Below are positions 54,157 through 63,897 of a DNA stretch of 64,000 nucleotides, one piece after another. The first letter of the stretch is position 1. Each line of letters starts with the position of its first letter. A program made the translations under genes and the position numbers. The notes under the pieces are model-generated. The model saw nothing but the letters and a program-made list of their open reading frames with translations. It did no database searches and was not told where the DNA came from. Source of the DNA: Saccharicrinis sp963677245 (lineage in GTDB: Bacteria > Bacteroidota > Bacteroidia > Bacteroidales > Marinilabiliaceae); assembly GCA_963677245.1 (NCBI GenBank), contig OY781921.1, positions 1,922,001 through 1,986,000 on the forward strand. The letters are read 5' to 3'.

Positions 54157-55763
54157 AAACTCATTTTTATATAATCTTCTAAGATTTTATCAAAATCTAT
54201 TTCAAGGTACTCTTTCGTTAAAATAATAGAAGCTATTTTCTTTGCTACTTCGTATTCAGTTAGTCCACTGGTTTCTACCACGTAAACTTTGTCTGCAGGA
54301 AATAAACTTATTAGAAAGTCTTGTTGTAACTGAATATATTCAATGGTAGCATTTTTATGCCTTGATATGACACGCCCTAGAAACTCCTTTTCATCTCCTT
54401 TGAGAACAATTACACACCCTTGAACAACACTAGGTTTATAAGCAGACGTTAATTCTTCAGCTCTTTGTTTAATATCGGCGAGCACCATATGCCCATTTTT
54501 ATCTGTTTGAAATGCTAACGGATCAATAGGTGACCTATCTATTACAGAGATACAATTTTGCTCCTCTCCAACTTTAAAGTTTTTTCTTGAAAATTGCTCA
54601 TCTATCCATTGATTAACAATATCTTTTTCATCTTCCGTTAAATCTTTTGCTGGTTTTTCCATAAGATCTGGTTTGGGATCCAACCACTCATCAAAAGTTT
54701 TAAAACTTCTTAAATTGTTTACTACAGTCGATTTCCCACTCCCAACTGAACCAGAAATATAATAATGATACGAAATAGGTAATCTTTCTCTTTTAGTAAT
54801 ATGTTTAAAATCATCGTCGCCTCGTTCATTAAGAAGTTTACCTAGGGAACTAATTTCCTCAGAAGTTAAAAATAAAGTTACTAGATTATAAACTTTCAAA
54901 TTTGAATAAATAATTGCTTCTTTTTCCGAATCAGAAGGTGCATCAGTTTTAGAACGAATATGCTTAACGTAGAAATGATAATGTCCCGGATTTAACCGTG
55001 CATTTTGTCTTAAAATTTGTTTTAAAGTTGGGTCGTTTAAAGACATCCCCAAGATTAAGAGTGTATACCTTGAAACGTGATTTAGTAGACAAGAATAATG
55101 ACCTGCCATATTATCTAAAGACTGATCAATGTAGGATTCTTCTCCAAAAACAAAATGTTCACTAAATCCTTCTATGAGATTTAAAGGGAGAAAACCATTA
55201 GGATGATAAATAATACCGGTTTGTCTGCGAAATTGAGTTGAAGGTTTCCATACTGTCTCAAAAGTTTTTTCTTTGGATTTTTTATTTTTTTCAAACAGTA
55301 AACGTTCAATAGTGTCATCGAAATTATAATTTATAGTCATTACAGAATCTTCAACAACATCAAGAAAGTCTAATAAATATGGATGTGATATTTTAGTAAC
55401 ATCCTTTTCAATATCTATATATAAGCAGTAATGAATGACTTTTAACCATGAAATATTAATCTTTCTTTCAACGAATGAATCAATTTCAATGTCAATTAAA
55501 CTATTTGACTTAATCCAGTTTGCTCTATAGTGTGCGAACAAAAGCTGAGTTGTCGAAGTTAATGATTCTTCAGGTTTATATAAATGACTCGCATCTACTT
55601 TATCTGCAATACATTTTACTAAATCTGGCCACAAAGGATACCCTAAGTCTTTACTTATTCCCGCACCAAAGCATAATCCAAAATTTGATTTCGAAAGCTT
55701 GTATTTTAAATGAGTTATTTCTCTATGGTACTTTTTTATTAAATCAGATTGTATTTTATTCAT
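54153..55763 (-). CDS. SIR2-domain protein fused to a P-loop deoxynucleoside-kinase-like domain
   Basis: A 536-residue cytoplasmic fusion. The SIR2-like NADase domain (about 25-300) has GLCFGAGISKDLGYP with GAGIS at 33-37, TINYNFDDTIE, IIYHPNG and LGMSLNDPTL, all expected blocks. The C-terminal domain (about 330-525) has Walker A GSVGSGKST, a DRSPIDPLAF block like the DRS/ERS motif of deoxynucleoside and thymidylate kinases, and an ISRHKNATIE lid-like Arg segment. Phage-defence SIR2 proteins deplete NAD when triggered; here the kinase could be the sensor or activator. I prefer the ATG at 55763 to an upstream in-frame ATG. The next gene overlaps by 4 bp. Confidence 0.88.
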   Translation of the reverse strand: MNKIQSDLIKKYHREITHLKYKLSKSNFGLCFGAGISKDLGYPLWPDLVKCIADKVDASHLYKPEESLTSTTQLLFAHYRANWIKSNSLIDIEIDSFVERKINISWLKVIHYCLYIDIEKDVTKISHPYLLDFLDVVEDSVMTINYNFDDTIERLLFEKNKKSKEKTFETVWKPSTQFRRQTGIIYHPNGFLPLNLIEGFSEHFVFGEESYIDQSLDNMAGHYSCLLNHVSRYTLLILGMSLNDPTLKQILRQNARLNPGHYHFYVKHIRSKTDAPSDSEKEAIIYSNLKVYNLVTLFLTSEEISSLGKLLNERGDDDFKHITKRERLPISYHYYISGSVGSGKSTVVNNLRSFKTFDEWLDPKPDLMEKPAKDLTEDEKDIVNQWIDEQFSRKNFKVGEEQNCISVIDRSPIDPLAFQTDKNGHMVLADIKQRAEELTSAYKPSVVQGCVIVLKGDEKEFLGRVISRHKNATIEYIQLQQDFLISLFPADKVYVVETSGLTEYEVAKKIASIILTKEYLEIDFDKILEDYIKMSL

Positions 55764-56046
55764 GCTTACAAGTTTAATTTCTATGCGAATTAGGGTTTGA
55801 TCTTGAATATGCACTACAACAGAATGATATACCCAATTGTGTTTATCGTTCTATTATATTCACTCTCAAAAAAGAAAGAATATATGTTAATCAAAGCAAA
55901 TCAGCTGAACATAAACCTAAAAATATCATACAGCTTTCCTCATCGATTTCTAAGCCATTTATTTTACGCAAGCCTCTTCCCCTTATAAGAAGTGGTATCT
56001 AAAGCATATAATGAACTATAGCTTGCGCTTATAAGGTTTATGATTT

Positions 56047-57885
56047 TTAAGTATCTGATAATATTTGAATGCCACTTCTTTGCATCAGGGCACTGGCATT
56101 AAAATCATGGCAAATACGCTTATGCAACTTATAGCTAAAAACCATTGAATGATCTTTTATTTCACTATTGAAACTATAGTTGCTCACTAATTTTTTGTTT
56201 TCGCATAGCCTGGCCAGATCAATATCGTGCGTGGCAATTATACCGGAACTTTTAAGCTTACTTAGTTGGTTTATCAGCGAAAATCCACCTTTATGTCTGT
56301 CCTCGGAGTTTGTTCCTTTAAACATTTCATCCAACAGAAAAAACACGTTTTCACGGCTATTAATCAGCTTTAGCAGTTTTTCTATTCTATCTAATTCGGC
56401 ATAAAAAGACGAAATGCCATTCTTCAGGTTATCCTGCGTTCGCATGCTGGTAAATAATTGTAGATTGGAGACTTGTCCGGATGAAGCACAGCAAGGTGCA
56501 CCAGCCAAAGCCAACACCAGGTTTACACCAACGCTTCTTAAAAAAGTGCTCTTCCCTCCCATGTTCGAACCGGTTATCATCACTATATCGCCTTGCCCTT
56601 CTGAATCAAAATCATTACAAACTCGCTTGCCGGAGTGAATTAATGGATGCCCTAAAGTTTTAAAATGTACAAGATGCTTTTTGTCTGTCAGCTCCGCAAA
56701 AGTATAATCCGGGTTGGCGTATGCAAAACCTGCAAAGCTATTGATCACCTCAAACTCACCAACTACCTCAGACCAGGATGCCAAAAACGCTTTGTTTTTC
56801 GATTTCCATTTTTCTATGCCAATCACAAGATAAACATCAATCAAGAACAAACTATTTAAAAGGGGATATAAAAAATTTCCTCCTATGGGAATCTTTTTAA
56901 TGGGTCGTTGCTGAGAAAAATCCAGTAACTGGCTCAGCTTTTTAATTTCCTTGTAGGCCGAATAATTACTTTTTGATAAAATGGATTTTAACTGAAGCAA
57001 CCTTTCCGATGTATAGCTTTCTTGCTCTATATGATAAATTAAGGTTTCGTAGCCTCTGCAAGTATCCAAATTGGTTTGTGCGGTTTCAACAATGCTCTCT
57101 ACAATCGGTTTAACCTTTCTTAAAATAAAGTAATTGACTATTAAGACGGTAGACAACAAAGCGATATGAATATAACGTTCAACAGGAACCAGCTCGATAC
57201 CAAAAGCATATAAACCCAGCAAAATCATAATAGAAAAACAAATACCAGCTAGCGTAAATACAACACGGTTTTTAAACAATACGTTTGGAGAATTCACCCA
57301 ATTCATCAGCTTTTTAAAATCGCTCTTTTTATTTTTAAAATGCATTCCCGAAGCCTGAAAATCCTGTCGCCATTCAATCTTCTCTGATAATTCTATAACG
57401 GCCTTTTGCCTCTCCTTAATTTCATCGTTTGAGGCTGGTTTTGATAGCCATTCGGCCAATAAATTTAAACCTGATTCTGTAGTGGTTCTGTTGAGCAATT
57501 GAAAGATGGAATGCTGTCCAAAAATATCGAGATCCGAGGTATAAGGATGATTGTGATCGATAAACTGTTCACCTGTATCCAAATCCTTTAAATCGCAGTT
57601 TGCTCTTAATATTTCCGTTTCATTTATTCTTTTTAAAAACAAAGTATGCTTTCGCTGATAAGCAATTTTATTAAATCGCTTAAACGCCAAAGTAAAAGCA
57701 ATGGACGAAAGCAACAGAACCACAACAAAAGGAAAGAATAAGTGCTGACTAAACAAGCTGATTAAAATAATAGCTGAAATAATAAATATAAACAGCCTAA
57801 GCAAAGACATGCTGTTTTGTGCTTTTTTGAGACTTAAAGCTTTGGCATTATAGAATTGAATATTTTCAAGATAGATTTGAGTCAT
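56047..57885 (-). CDS. Membrane-anchored MutS-like ATPase
   Basis: A 612-residue protein with the MutS core and lever region plus the C-terminal ABC-type ATPase: Walker A TGSNMGGKSTF near 437, SSFYAELDRI signature region, Walker B VFFLLDEMFKGTN, and ATHDIDLA. It has no mismatch-recognition domain. Four transmembrane helices are predicted: about 28-45, 50-68, 207-230 and 237-255. This membrane MutS form occurs in Bacteroidota and is annotated as mismatch repair, but loss of the mismatch-reading domain and the membrane anchor argue for another role. Confidence 0.88.
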   Translation of the reverse strand: MTQIYLENIQFYNAKALSLKKAQNSMSLLRLFIFIISAIILISLFSQHLFFPFVVVLLLSSIAFTLAFKRFNKIAYQRKHTLFLKRINETEILRANCDLKDLDTGEQFIDHNHPYTSDLDIFGQHSIFQLLNRTTTESGLNLLAEWLSKPASNDEIKERQKAVIELSEKIEWRQDFQASGMHFKNKKSDFKKLMNWVNSPNVLFKNRVVFTLAGICFSIMILLGLYAFGIELVPVERYIHIALLSTVLIVNYFILRKVKPIVESIVETAQTNLDTCRGYETLIYHIEQESYTSERLLQLKSILSKSNYSAYKEIKKLSQLLDFSQQRPIKKIPIGGNFLYPLLNSLFLIDVYLVIGIEKWKSKNKAFLASWSEVVGEFEVINSFAGFAYANPDYTFAELTDKKHLVHFKTLGHPLIHSGKRVCNDFDSEGQGDIVMITGSNMGGKSTFLRSVGVNLVLALAGAPCCASSGQVSNLQLFTSMRTQDNLKNGISSFYAELDRIEKLLKLINSRENVFFLLDEMFKGTNSEDRHKGGFSLINQLSKLKSSGIIATHDIDLARLCENKKLVSNYSFNSEIKDHSMVFSYKLHKRICHDFNASALMQRSGIQILSDT

Positions 57886-57924
57886 CGAATCATATTTAAC
57901 AGAAGTAATTTAGTTCATTCTACC

Positions 57925-60672
57925 CTATTTCTCTGGTAAGGTAAAATAAAACTGCGAACCCTTATTTATTTCACTTTCCACCCAAATATCACCGTCATGC
58001 TTATCGATAAACTCTTTGCAAAGAATTAATCCAATGCCCGTGCCCCTTTCGTTATTGGTTCCTGCAGTTGAAAAACCGGAATCAATTTTAAATAATATTT
58101 CACATTCTTTAGCCGTCATGCCTTTTCCATTATCCTGCACACATAGCTGTATAGAAGCATTTACAGAGCTTTGTGAAACGGTAACTTCTCCATTCTCATA
58201 AGTAAATTTAATTGCATTAGAAATCAGGTTTCGCAGAACTGTTTTTATCATATTTCTATCAGCATAAGCTTCGCATGATGCAGACACATTATTTTTCAGT
58301 AAAATACCTTTATGTCCGGCATTTTTCTCCAACAACTCAAAATTTTCATTAACTAGATCGTGTATGTTTAGTTTTTCAGGATTAAAAGAAATAGAGTTGG
58401 TTTGCGATTGCGCCCAATCGAGCAAATTTTCCAGTAGCTTGAAACTTCTATCTGATGAATCTTTTAAGATGGATACATATTTCTTTATTTGCTCTTCCGA
58501 AAAGTTACTGTAATCCTCTTCCAGCAAGTGCGAAAACTGTACAATTTGTCCCATGGGATTTTTAAGATCGTGACCGATGATTCTAAAAAACTTATCTTTT
58601 GTAGCATTGAGTTCTTTCAGATCGAACAATGCCTTTTTTAGTTTTTCTCTGGCCTCTTTCTCCTCCGATATATCCTGTGACAACACAATAATGCCTTCGG
58701 AAAGATCCTTAGGATTAATAGCCTTTCCTATTATTCTGCACCAAAAAGGATTGCCATTCTTCTTCTTCAGAACATACTCACCGGAATAAGCACCTCCCGT
58801 TTCCAGAGCTGGATATAGTTTATTACCAAAATCCTCATAATCATCCATTGATGAATAAAGTATGGATGTTGACTTATTAATCAACTCAGCTTCTTTATAA
58901 CCAAACATGTTAAAAAGATTTCCCTTGGCTGAAATAATTTTACGGTTTCTTATCAGGGATATGGCAAGAGGACTACTATCCAATATCATCCTGTGCTTTT
59001 GCAGCAATTCTTGTAAGCCCTTCGTGCGAGACTTTACCTGAATCTCAAGATTGCGCCTTAGTTGCTGAAGTTCTTTATCCTTTTGTTTCTTTTTCGTGAT
59101 ATCTTTTAAAATAGCTTGCACATAGCTTATTCCGCTCAAATCAATTTTATTGAGAGAAACTGAAACCGTAAACGTATGGCCTTCGCCATCAATATTTTCC
59201 CATTCAAAACGTTGAACCTTGTTGTGGAGTGTTTTATCGATTAACTCTTGCGCTCTTTCCCAGGAAAGGATTTTTCCTGCCTGATATTCAGGACTTAATT
59301 CTATCACGGTTTTTCTTAGCAAAGTCTCTTTCGGCATTTTAAAGTAGTCGCAGGCCGATTGATTACAATCAAAAATAGTCCCGTCCTTATGCAATAACAA
59401 TATGGCATCAGAAGCCTCCTCAAATAGTTTTCTAAACTTTTCCTCCTTATCGGCCAGCTCAATATTCTTTTGTCTAATCTCCTTTACCGACTTTTGTAAG
59501 GCTTCAATCATTTCGCGCAAACGAATGACCATGATATTAAATGAAGTGGCCAAAATACCTACTTCATCTTTTTGAATGGCTTTTATATTTACATGAAGGT
59601 CGCCCGCTGCAATCTGTTTGGTATTATCAACCAGTTTAGATAAAGGCTTCGTTAGTTTTTTGGTCAGTACATTAATCAATGTCACCGCCAGTAGAATAAA
59701 GACAAGTCCAATAATAATCAGCATCCAGGTTTGTTGACGAGCTGCAGCATAAATATCATAACGGGGAACAGCAACATGAACTCGCCAAGGTGTTTCGGTT
59801 TCCGAAAAGAGAACGGGAATTTCTAATATTAAATAACGGTTCTGAATATGTATTTCCTCTTTTCCTTCTTTAATACTTTGGAGTTGATATTGTACGTTTT
59901 GCGAATATATATTACTAATATCCTTACCTATTAAAGATGAATCCGCAGAACTGGCCACTATAATTCCTCCATTTGACATGACTGCTACATTAGAATGACC
60001 GTTATTAACCTCTTTTGCTACATCTTTACAAAACTGCTGTATAAAATGTATATCGTAATCAATAGTGGTAACACCCAAAAACAAACTATCCTGTAGTATT
60101 GGCTCCGATAAGGTAACCATTAAAATATCCTTACCATTAATGGGATAAGAATAAGGCTCGGTGAGCAATGGTTTTTTAGATTGTTTAGGAATGAGGTAGT
60201 AGTCGCACATACCTTCTACATCGTAATCCATCAGAGGATCAATATTAATTTCACCCTCTAAATTATAATACAGGTATGGGATAAAAATATCCTTGTCCAT
60301 TAAATGGCTATACGAGGTGTCATTTTCACAAAGCTTATTGGGTTCAAACATGGCGCACATCCCCACATAATCTTTGTTTTTCAGAAGCTTTGACTTAATT
60401 AATTCCAGCGCAGTCGACTTGTTTAACTTCCCGTTTCTATTGAGGGTTTTTAGTGTAATATTTTGTGATTCCAGTTTTGAAAATGAATTATCAATCTCAA
60501 CTTTCAGTAATATAGCAAGACGTTTTGCTTTTTCATTGTATTCAATTTTTGCTGCTTTAATGGCCTTATTCCTGCCGGTAATTACAGAATAGGTAATTAC
60601 TATCCCAAACACCAGGACTGCAGTAATACTTGTTGCAAATGACAACTTTGACCGTAACGTATTGAATACCAT
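57925..60672 (-). CDS. Sensor histidine kinase: Cache + HAMP + two PAS
   Basis: A 915-residue membrane kinase. Order: N-terminal helix (about 13-32), periplasmic double-Cache domain (to about 310), second helix, HAMP (about 330-385), coiled coil, PAS 1 (about 410-525), coiled coil, PAS 2 (about 550-665), HisKA with FRIIGHDLKNPMGQI near 700, and HATPase (NLISNAIKFTYE; GTGIGLILCKEF) to the end. No receiver domain is fused and no response regulator is adjacent, so its partner is elsewhere. It probably senses a small extracellular molecule. Minus-strand neighbour of the MutS-like gene, 39 bp apart. Confidence 0.93.
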   Translation of the reverse strand: MVFNTLRSKLSFATSITAVLVFGIVITYSVITGRNKAIKAAKIEYNEKAKRLAILLKVEIDNSFSKLESQNITLKTLNRNGKLNKSTALELIKSKLLKNKDYVGMCAMFEPNKLCENDTSYSHLMDKDIFIPYLYYNLEGEINIDPLMDYDVEGMCDYYLIPKQSKKPLLTEPYSYPINGKDILMVTLSEPILQDSLFLGVTTIDYDIHFIQQFCKDVAKEVNNGHSNVAVMSNGGIIVASSADSSLIGKDISNIYSQNVQYQLQSIKEGKEEIHIQNRYLILEIPVLFSETETPWRVHVAVPRYDIYAAARQQTWMLIIIGLVFILLAVTLINVLTKKLTKPLSKLVDNTKQIAAGDLHVNIKAIQKDEVGILATSFNIMVIRLREMIEALQKSVKEIRQKNIELADKEEKFRKLFEEASDAILLLHKDGTIFDCNQSACDYFKMPKETLLRKTVIELSPEYQAGKILSWERAQELIDKTLHNKVQRFEWENIDGEGHTFTVSVSLNKIDLSGISYVQAILKDITKKKQKDKELQQLRRNLEIQVKSRTKGLQELLQKHRMILDSSPLAISLIRNRKIISAKGNLFNMFGYKEAELINKSTSILYSSMDDYEDFGNKLYPALETGGAYSGEYVLKKKNGNPFWCRIIGKAINPKDLSEGIIVLSQDISEEKEAREKLKKALFDLKELNATKDKFFRIIGHDLKNPMGQIVQFSHLLEEDYSNFSEEQIKKYVSILKDSSDRSFKLLENLLDWAQSQTNSISFNPEKLNIHDLVNENFELLEKNAGHKGILLKNNVSASCEAYADRNMIKTVLRNLISNAIKFTYENGEVTVSQSSVNASIQLCVQDNGKGMTAKECEILFKIDSGFSTAGTNNERGTGIGLILCKEFIDKHDGDIWVESEINKGSQFYFTLPEK

Positions 60673-60819
60673 AAATTATTTATTCCTTTTCTACAATTTA
60701 AGGAATATTTTGCACAATAATATATGGAACCGGTCGAAGCCAGAAGTTTAAACGGGGATTATCGCTGATTATATAATATATTTTAGAAGAAGCACCTATT
60801 TTTCAAAATTGTTGTTTTG

Positions 60820-61350
60820 CTATCTTATTATATTCAAACTGATATCTGGATTATTGTCTTTCCATTTACCTGTTAATTCTTTAAAACGGGTATATTCTGT
60901 TTCATTATCAAAATACAACTCAAATTTATAGTTCTTGTTATGATGATTAAACCTTATAAAATTCCCTAAACCATTTACAAGCTGCTTTTCTTCCATATCT
61001 TGAGGACGCAGGTGGTTCATATGCTTATAAAAAACTTGTCCATCAAAGCCTCTCAGTTTTATTTGTAAATTATTCACCTGTGAAATTTTAAAGGATTCTT
61101 TTAGCCGATCATTTTCAACAGAAAGGAAATCTTCTTCAGCTTTTAGCTCGCCGCATTTTCTATGTCTTTTTAAAGATAATACAGGTACAAGGCGTAATGT
61201 GGCCAGGATCCCAATAATTACAAAGAATAGATTCCCATTTTCTCCTCCCGAATCGATGATTTTTTTAATGAGGAATCCAATCACGAGTATATATAATCCG
61301 TATATGTACAATTCGATATATGTTCTTTTCGAAAGTTCAATTTTTATCAT
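60820..61350 (-). CDS. Small membrane protein, unknown
   Basis: A 176-residue protein with two N-terminal transmembrane helices (about 10-29 and 38-56) and a cytoplasmic, beta-rich C-terminal half rich in Lys and Asn. The layout resembles PH-like bacterial membrane proteins, but no diagnostic motif is seen. It is followed on the same strand after the kinase intergenic gap and preceded by another small membrane protein gene 41 bp away. Confidence 0.65.
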   Translation of the reverse strand: MIKIELSKRTYIELYIYGLYILVIGFLIKKIIDSGGENGNLFFVIIGILATLRLVPVLSLKRHRKCGELKAEEDFLSVENDRLKESFKISQVNNLQIKLRGFDGQVFYKHMNHLRPQDMEEKQLVNGLGNFIRFNHHNKNYKFELYFDNETEYTRFKELTGKWKDNNPDISLNIIR

Positions 61351-61391
61351 GTTTAGGGTTTTTAAATGGTTAAGGTTTAATTATTTTTAGC

Positions 61392-61859
61392 CTACTGTTG
61401 TTCCTCCCATTGTTGTTGAATTTTATTCATTTTCAATAAAAATGGGATTAATAGAGCTAACTCCAACCTAAATGTTATATAAAATCCATCTTTAAGGAAG
61501 GGCAAAACCAGCATTGAAACTGTACAAAGTACAATGCCTATAATCGCATCAATTTTTCCAATTTTAATAGCAAAATCTTTCTCAAACCACAGAGCATAAG
61601 CAGTTATTCCTTTAAAAAGACCAACAAAGATAATAAGCAATCCATTAAAAGATATAGGATCAGTTGTTTCAAAATCGTAAAATGCTAAACTAGTTTGAAT
61701 ATTGGCAAAGCCCAGAAATAGACATACAAAAGCCATTACTCCAAACAACATAAAAAACCAACAGCCTATTTTTATCCACCAGGGAAGTAGCTGTCTTCTT
61801 CTGTTATTTTCCTTTACAACATCCTCCAATTTGATTTCGTCTAGAATAGTTTCTTCCAT
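61392..61859 (-). CDS. Four-helix small membrane protein, unknown
   Basis: A 155-residue protein with transmembrane helices at about 26-48, 67-87, 103-118 and 125-142, and charged ends. No family recognised. It lies 41 bp upstream of the previous membrane-protein gene and is probably co-transcribed with it. Confidence 0.65.
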   Translation of the reverse strand: MEETILDEIKLEDVVKENNRRRQLLPWWIKIGCWFFMLFGVMAFVCLFLGFANIQTSLAFYDFETTDPISFNGLLIIFVGLFKGITAYALWFEKDFAIKIGKIDAIIGIVLCTVSMLVLPFLKDGFYITFRLELALLIPFLLKMNKIQQQWEEQQ

Positions 61860-61979
61860 TTTAAATTTTTTGATTGGTTATATTTTATTTGACTATGAAA
61901 ATCAGTTGTAGTTTTGAATTGACCATTACAAAATCACGTAAACCGACTAACAATAACTTGTAAAATGTATTCACTTGTT

Positions 61980-63014
61980 TTATATATTAATATACAAGCC
62001 TGCTAACATATTAGTGCTGAATCTGCTTTCCGGAACCAAAAAGATCTTCTCATTAGGACTAAAGTCCATTTCACAGCTAATTGACAAATAAACTAGTTTG
62101 TGCAGTTTTATATTTACACCACTCATCAATCCAACCGTTTGATGGAATGGTTGAAAAAAATTGAGTCCCACAGAAAACTTAGGTCGAATAATAGATTTTG
62201 GGTATATATACTCAAGCTGTAATGGTATCTTATAAATCGACTCTGAAGCCAGATCTGTTTTTGAATATAAAAGACCTGTTCTTAAATATAACTTTTCGCT
62301 TAAACCGGGTAACCATATGTTAGTGATAAGACCTCCATTAGAAAAGTATTTACTTTTTGTCTCCTTAAAATTGATAAGACCTCCAACAATCTCCGGATCA
62401 ATTGACAATAACGGGCGCTCTTTTTCAAATATGATACATTTTTCTCCATCGCAAACTGCATTATGGTAGTCCTCGGCAAGTTGAATTAGGTTATGATTTT
62501 GCGGCGTTCTGATTCTTTTAATTCGTTTTTGCATATCAGGTGCATCCTGCATATAATATTTTAATACACCAAAATGCTTTGTTGATGAGTAAAAATACTG
62601 TTCATCATCTTTATATTTGATTCCTTCTTCATAAGGAATTTCAGTTAATGCTACCTTTTCCTTATCCAGATAATATTGCTCTCCATCTAAATCACGCAAA
62701 TAGTAAATACTAATCTTTCCCTTTATCAAATATTCCAAAAACACCATATTTGAATCAACTTCTTTTGATACATAGTACTTACTATCAATAAAACGATAAG
62801 CCATAATATCATTAGGCGAATATTCTACAATTGTATTATCTGAGTTCTTGAACTTACAAACACTACTCATTAATATATCTCCTCGGTAATCTATTTCACC
62901 ATATATTGTATCGCCTGCAATGCTTAAAATGTATCCTGGTCTAAAATCTGTCTGTGCTTTTAAAATACCTGTAAAGGCGATTAATCCAACAATAATAAGT
63001 CTAGTTAATTTCAT
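61980..63014 (-). CDS. Secreted protein with N-terminal beta domain and outer-membrane-type barrel
   Basis: A 344-residue protein. Signal peptide to GILKAQTD. The N-terminal half begins with GYILSIAGDTIYGEIDYRG, a pattern seen in many Bacteroidota outer-membrane proteins of unknown function. The C-terminal third has alternating strands (LYLRTGLLYSKTDLA, FSVGLNFFQPF, LAGLYINI ending in Ile) typical of a small porin-like barrel. Two Cys residues at VCDGEKCIIFE may form a disulfide. Substrate or partner unknown. Confidence 0.7.
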   Translation of the reverse strand: MKLTRLIIVGLIAFTGILKAQTDFRPGYILSIAGDTIYGEIDYRGDILMSSVCKFKNSDNTIVEYSPNDIMAYRFIDSKYYVSKEVDSNMVFLEYLIKGKISIYYLRDLDGEQYYLDKEKVALTEIPYEEGIKYKDDEQYFYSSTKHFGVLKYYMQDAPDMQKRIKRIRTPQNHNLIQLAEDYHNAVCDGEKCIIFEKERPLLSIDPEIVGGLINFKETKSKYFSNGGLITNIWLPGLSEKLYLRTGLLYSKTDLASESIYKIPLQLEYIYPKSIIRPKFSVGLNFFQPFHQTVGLMSGVNIKLHKLVYLSISCEMDFSPNEKIFLVPESRFSTNMLAGLYINI

Positions 63015-63171
63015 GTTCTATTTTATACTATTTTTTTACTTGATGATTTTAGTTTTTAGGAAATGGTTTGATAAGAGCTTAGGTTTTGGGTTGTTTTCAT
63101 CTAAAATATAATTGATCAACCCCATGTGAAACCTCCATTGTGTTCATGCCGTGATTGCTACTTTCCTTTAT

Positions 63172-63720
63172 TTATTTTCTGTCTTTATCATTTCTTATAG
63201 AGATAAAATCAAAACCTAATTTGCTTTTATGCAAGCACAATTTAATGTGTTTCCCGATTGGTGTTTGATACCAATAACTCCTACTACATACTAGTCTAAA
63301 TGATTGACCTTCTAAGTCAACAATTAATGAATTAACCTCAGCTTGTCTAAATTTGCTATCTTGGCGATACTTATTAATCACCTGATAATATTCATATTTA
63401 TCAATTCCAGAAAGTTCTTCATTAATAAATGCAGATGACATTAATAGCAATCCTGCAAATCCAATTACAATACACATTGTGGGTACATGATAATCTTTTC
63501 TCATTCTATCATTAACTGCGATTATCGGCTTAAATTTTCTAGCAATCCAAATTCCTATGAGAACTCCAAGTCCACCGAAAATTATTCCAAATATGTATGG
63601 ATGATAATAATTTTCAACCTTATCAACCCCTATAACACCAGTTATTAGCCCTATAAAAAGAGATAAAGTTACCAGTATTCGAATCCAAAGTGGTGGTTTT
63701 TGCTCTCTTCTTTTATTCAT
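63172..63720 (-). CDS. Orphan membrane protein, three to four helices
   Basis: A 182-residue protein with transmembrane helices at about 12-29, 42-60 and 80-98, then a C-terminal soluble part with many Arg and Tyr residues (FRLVCSRSYWYQ). No family recognised. It starts about 40 bp downstream of an attC-like element in the same orientation, consistent with cassette cargo. Confidence 0.65.
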   Translation of the reverse strand: MNKRREQKPPLWIRILVTLSLFIGLITGVIGVDKVENYYHPYIFGIIFGGLGVLIGIWIARKFKPIIAVNDRMRKDYHVPTMCIVIGFAGLLLMSSAFINEELSGIDKYEYYQVINKYRQDSKFRQAEVNSLIVDLEGQSFRLVCSRSYWYQTPIGKHIKLCLHKSKLGFDFISIRNDKDRK

Positions 63721-63763
63721 TTTTATAGTTTCATTTATAAAATCAGACTGTTCATTAGGTTAC

Positions 63764-63897
63764 CCATAACGCACATTGCATGAGGTCGTGGCGGATTGAC
63801 GAGAGGAAATCTGTCTGACCGAGCAGAAGCACGCACAAGATGCGACTGTATCGAATCATCACGAACCTGCCATGCCTTATTACCACGTGTTGGTTGC
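63764..63897 (-). repeat. attC-like imperfect inverted-repeat element 5
   Basis: On the minus strand, arm AACACGTGGTAATAAGGCAT (from 63892 down) aligns with the reverse complement of the other arm (63768-63794). The interior (GCTTCTGCTC ... ACAGAT ... AATCCGCCAC) is homologous to element 2 at 26842-26975 along its whole length. The TAA stop of the upstream partial gene lies in the arm. Confidence 0.55.

Noticed and set aside
55797..55988. 63-codon plus-strand frame between the SIR2 gene and the MutS-like gene
   Set aside because: No conserved features, and it overlaps the promoter region of the SIR2 unit; probably chance.
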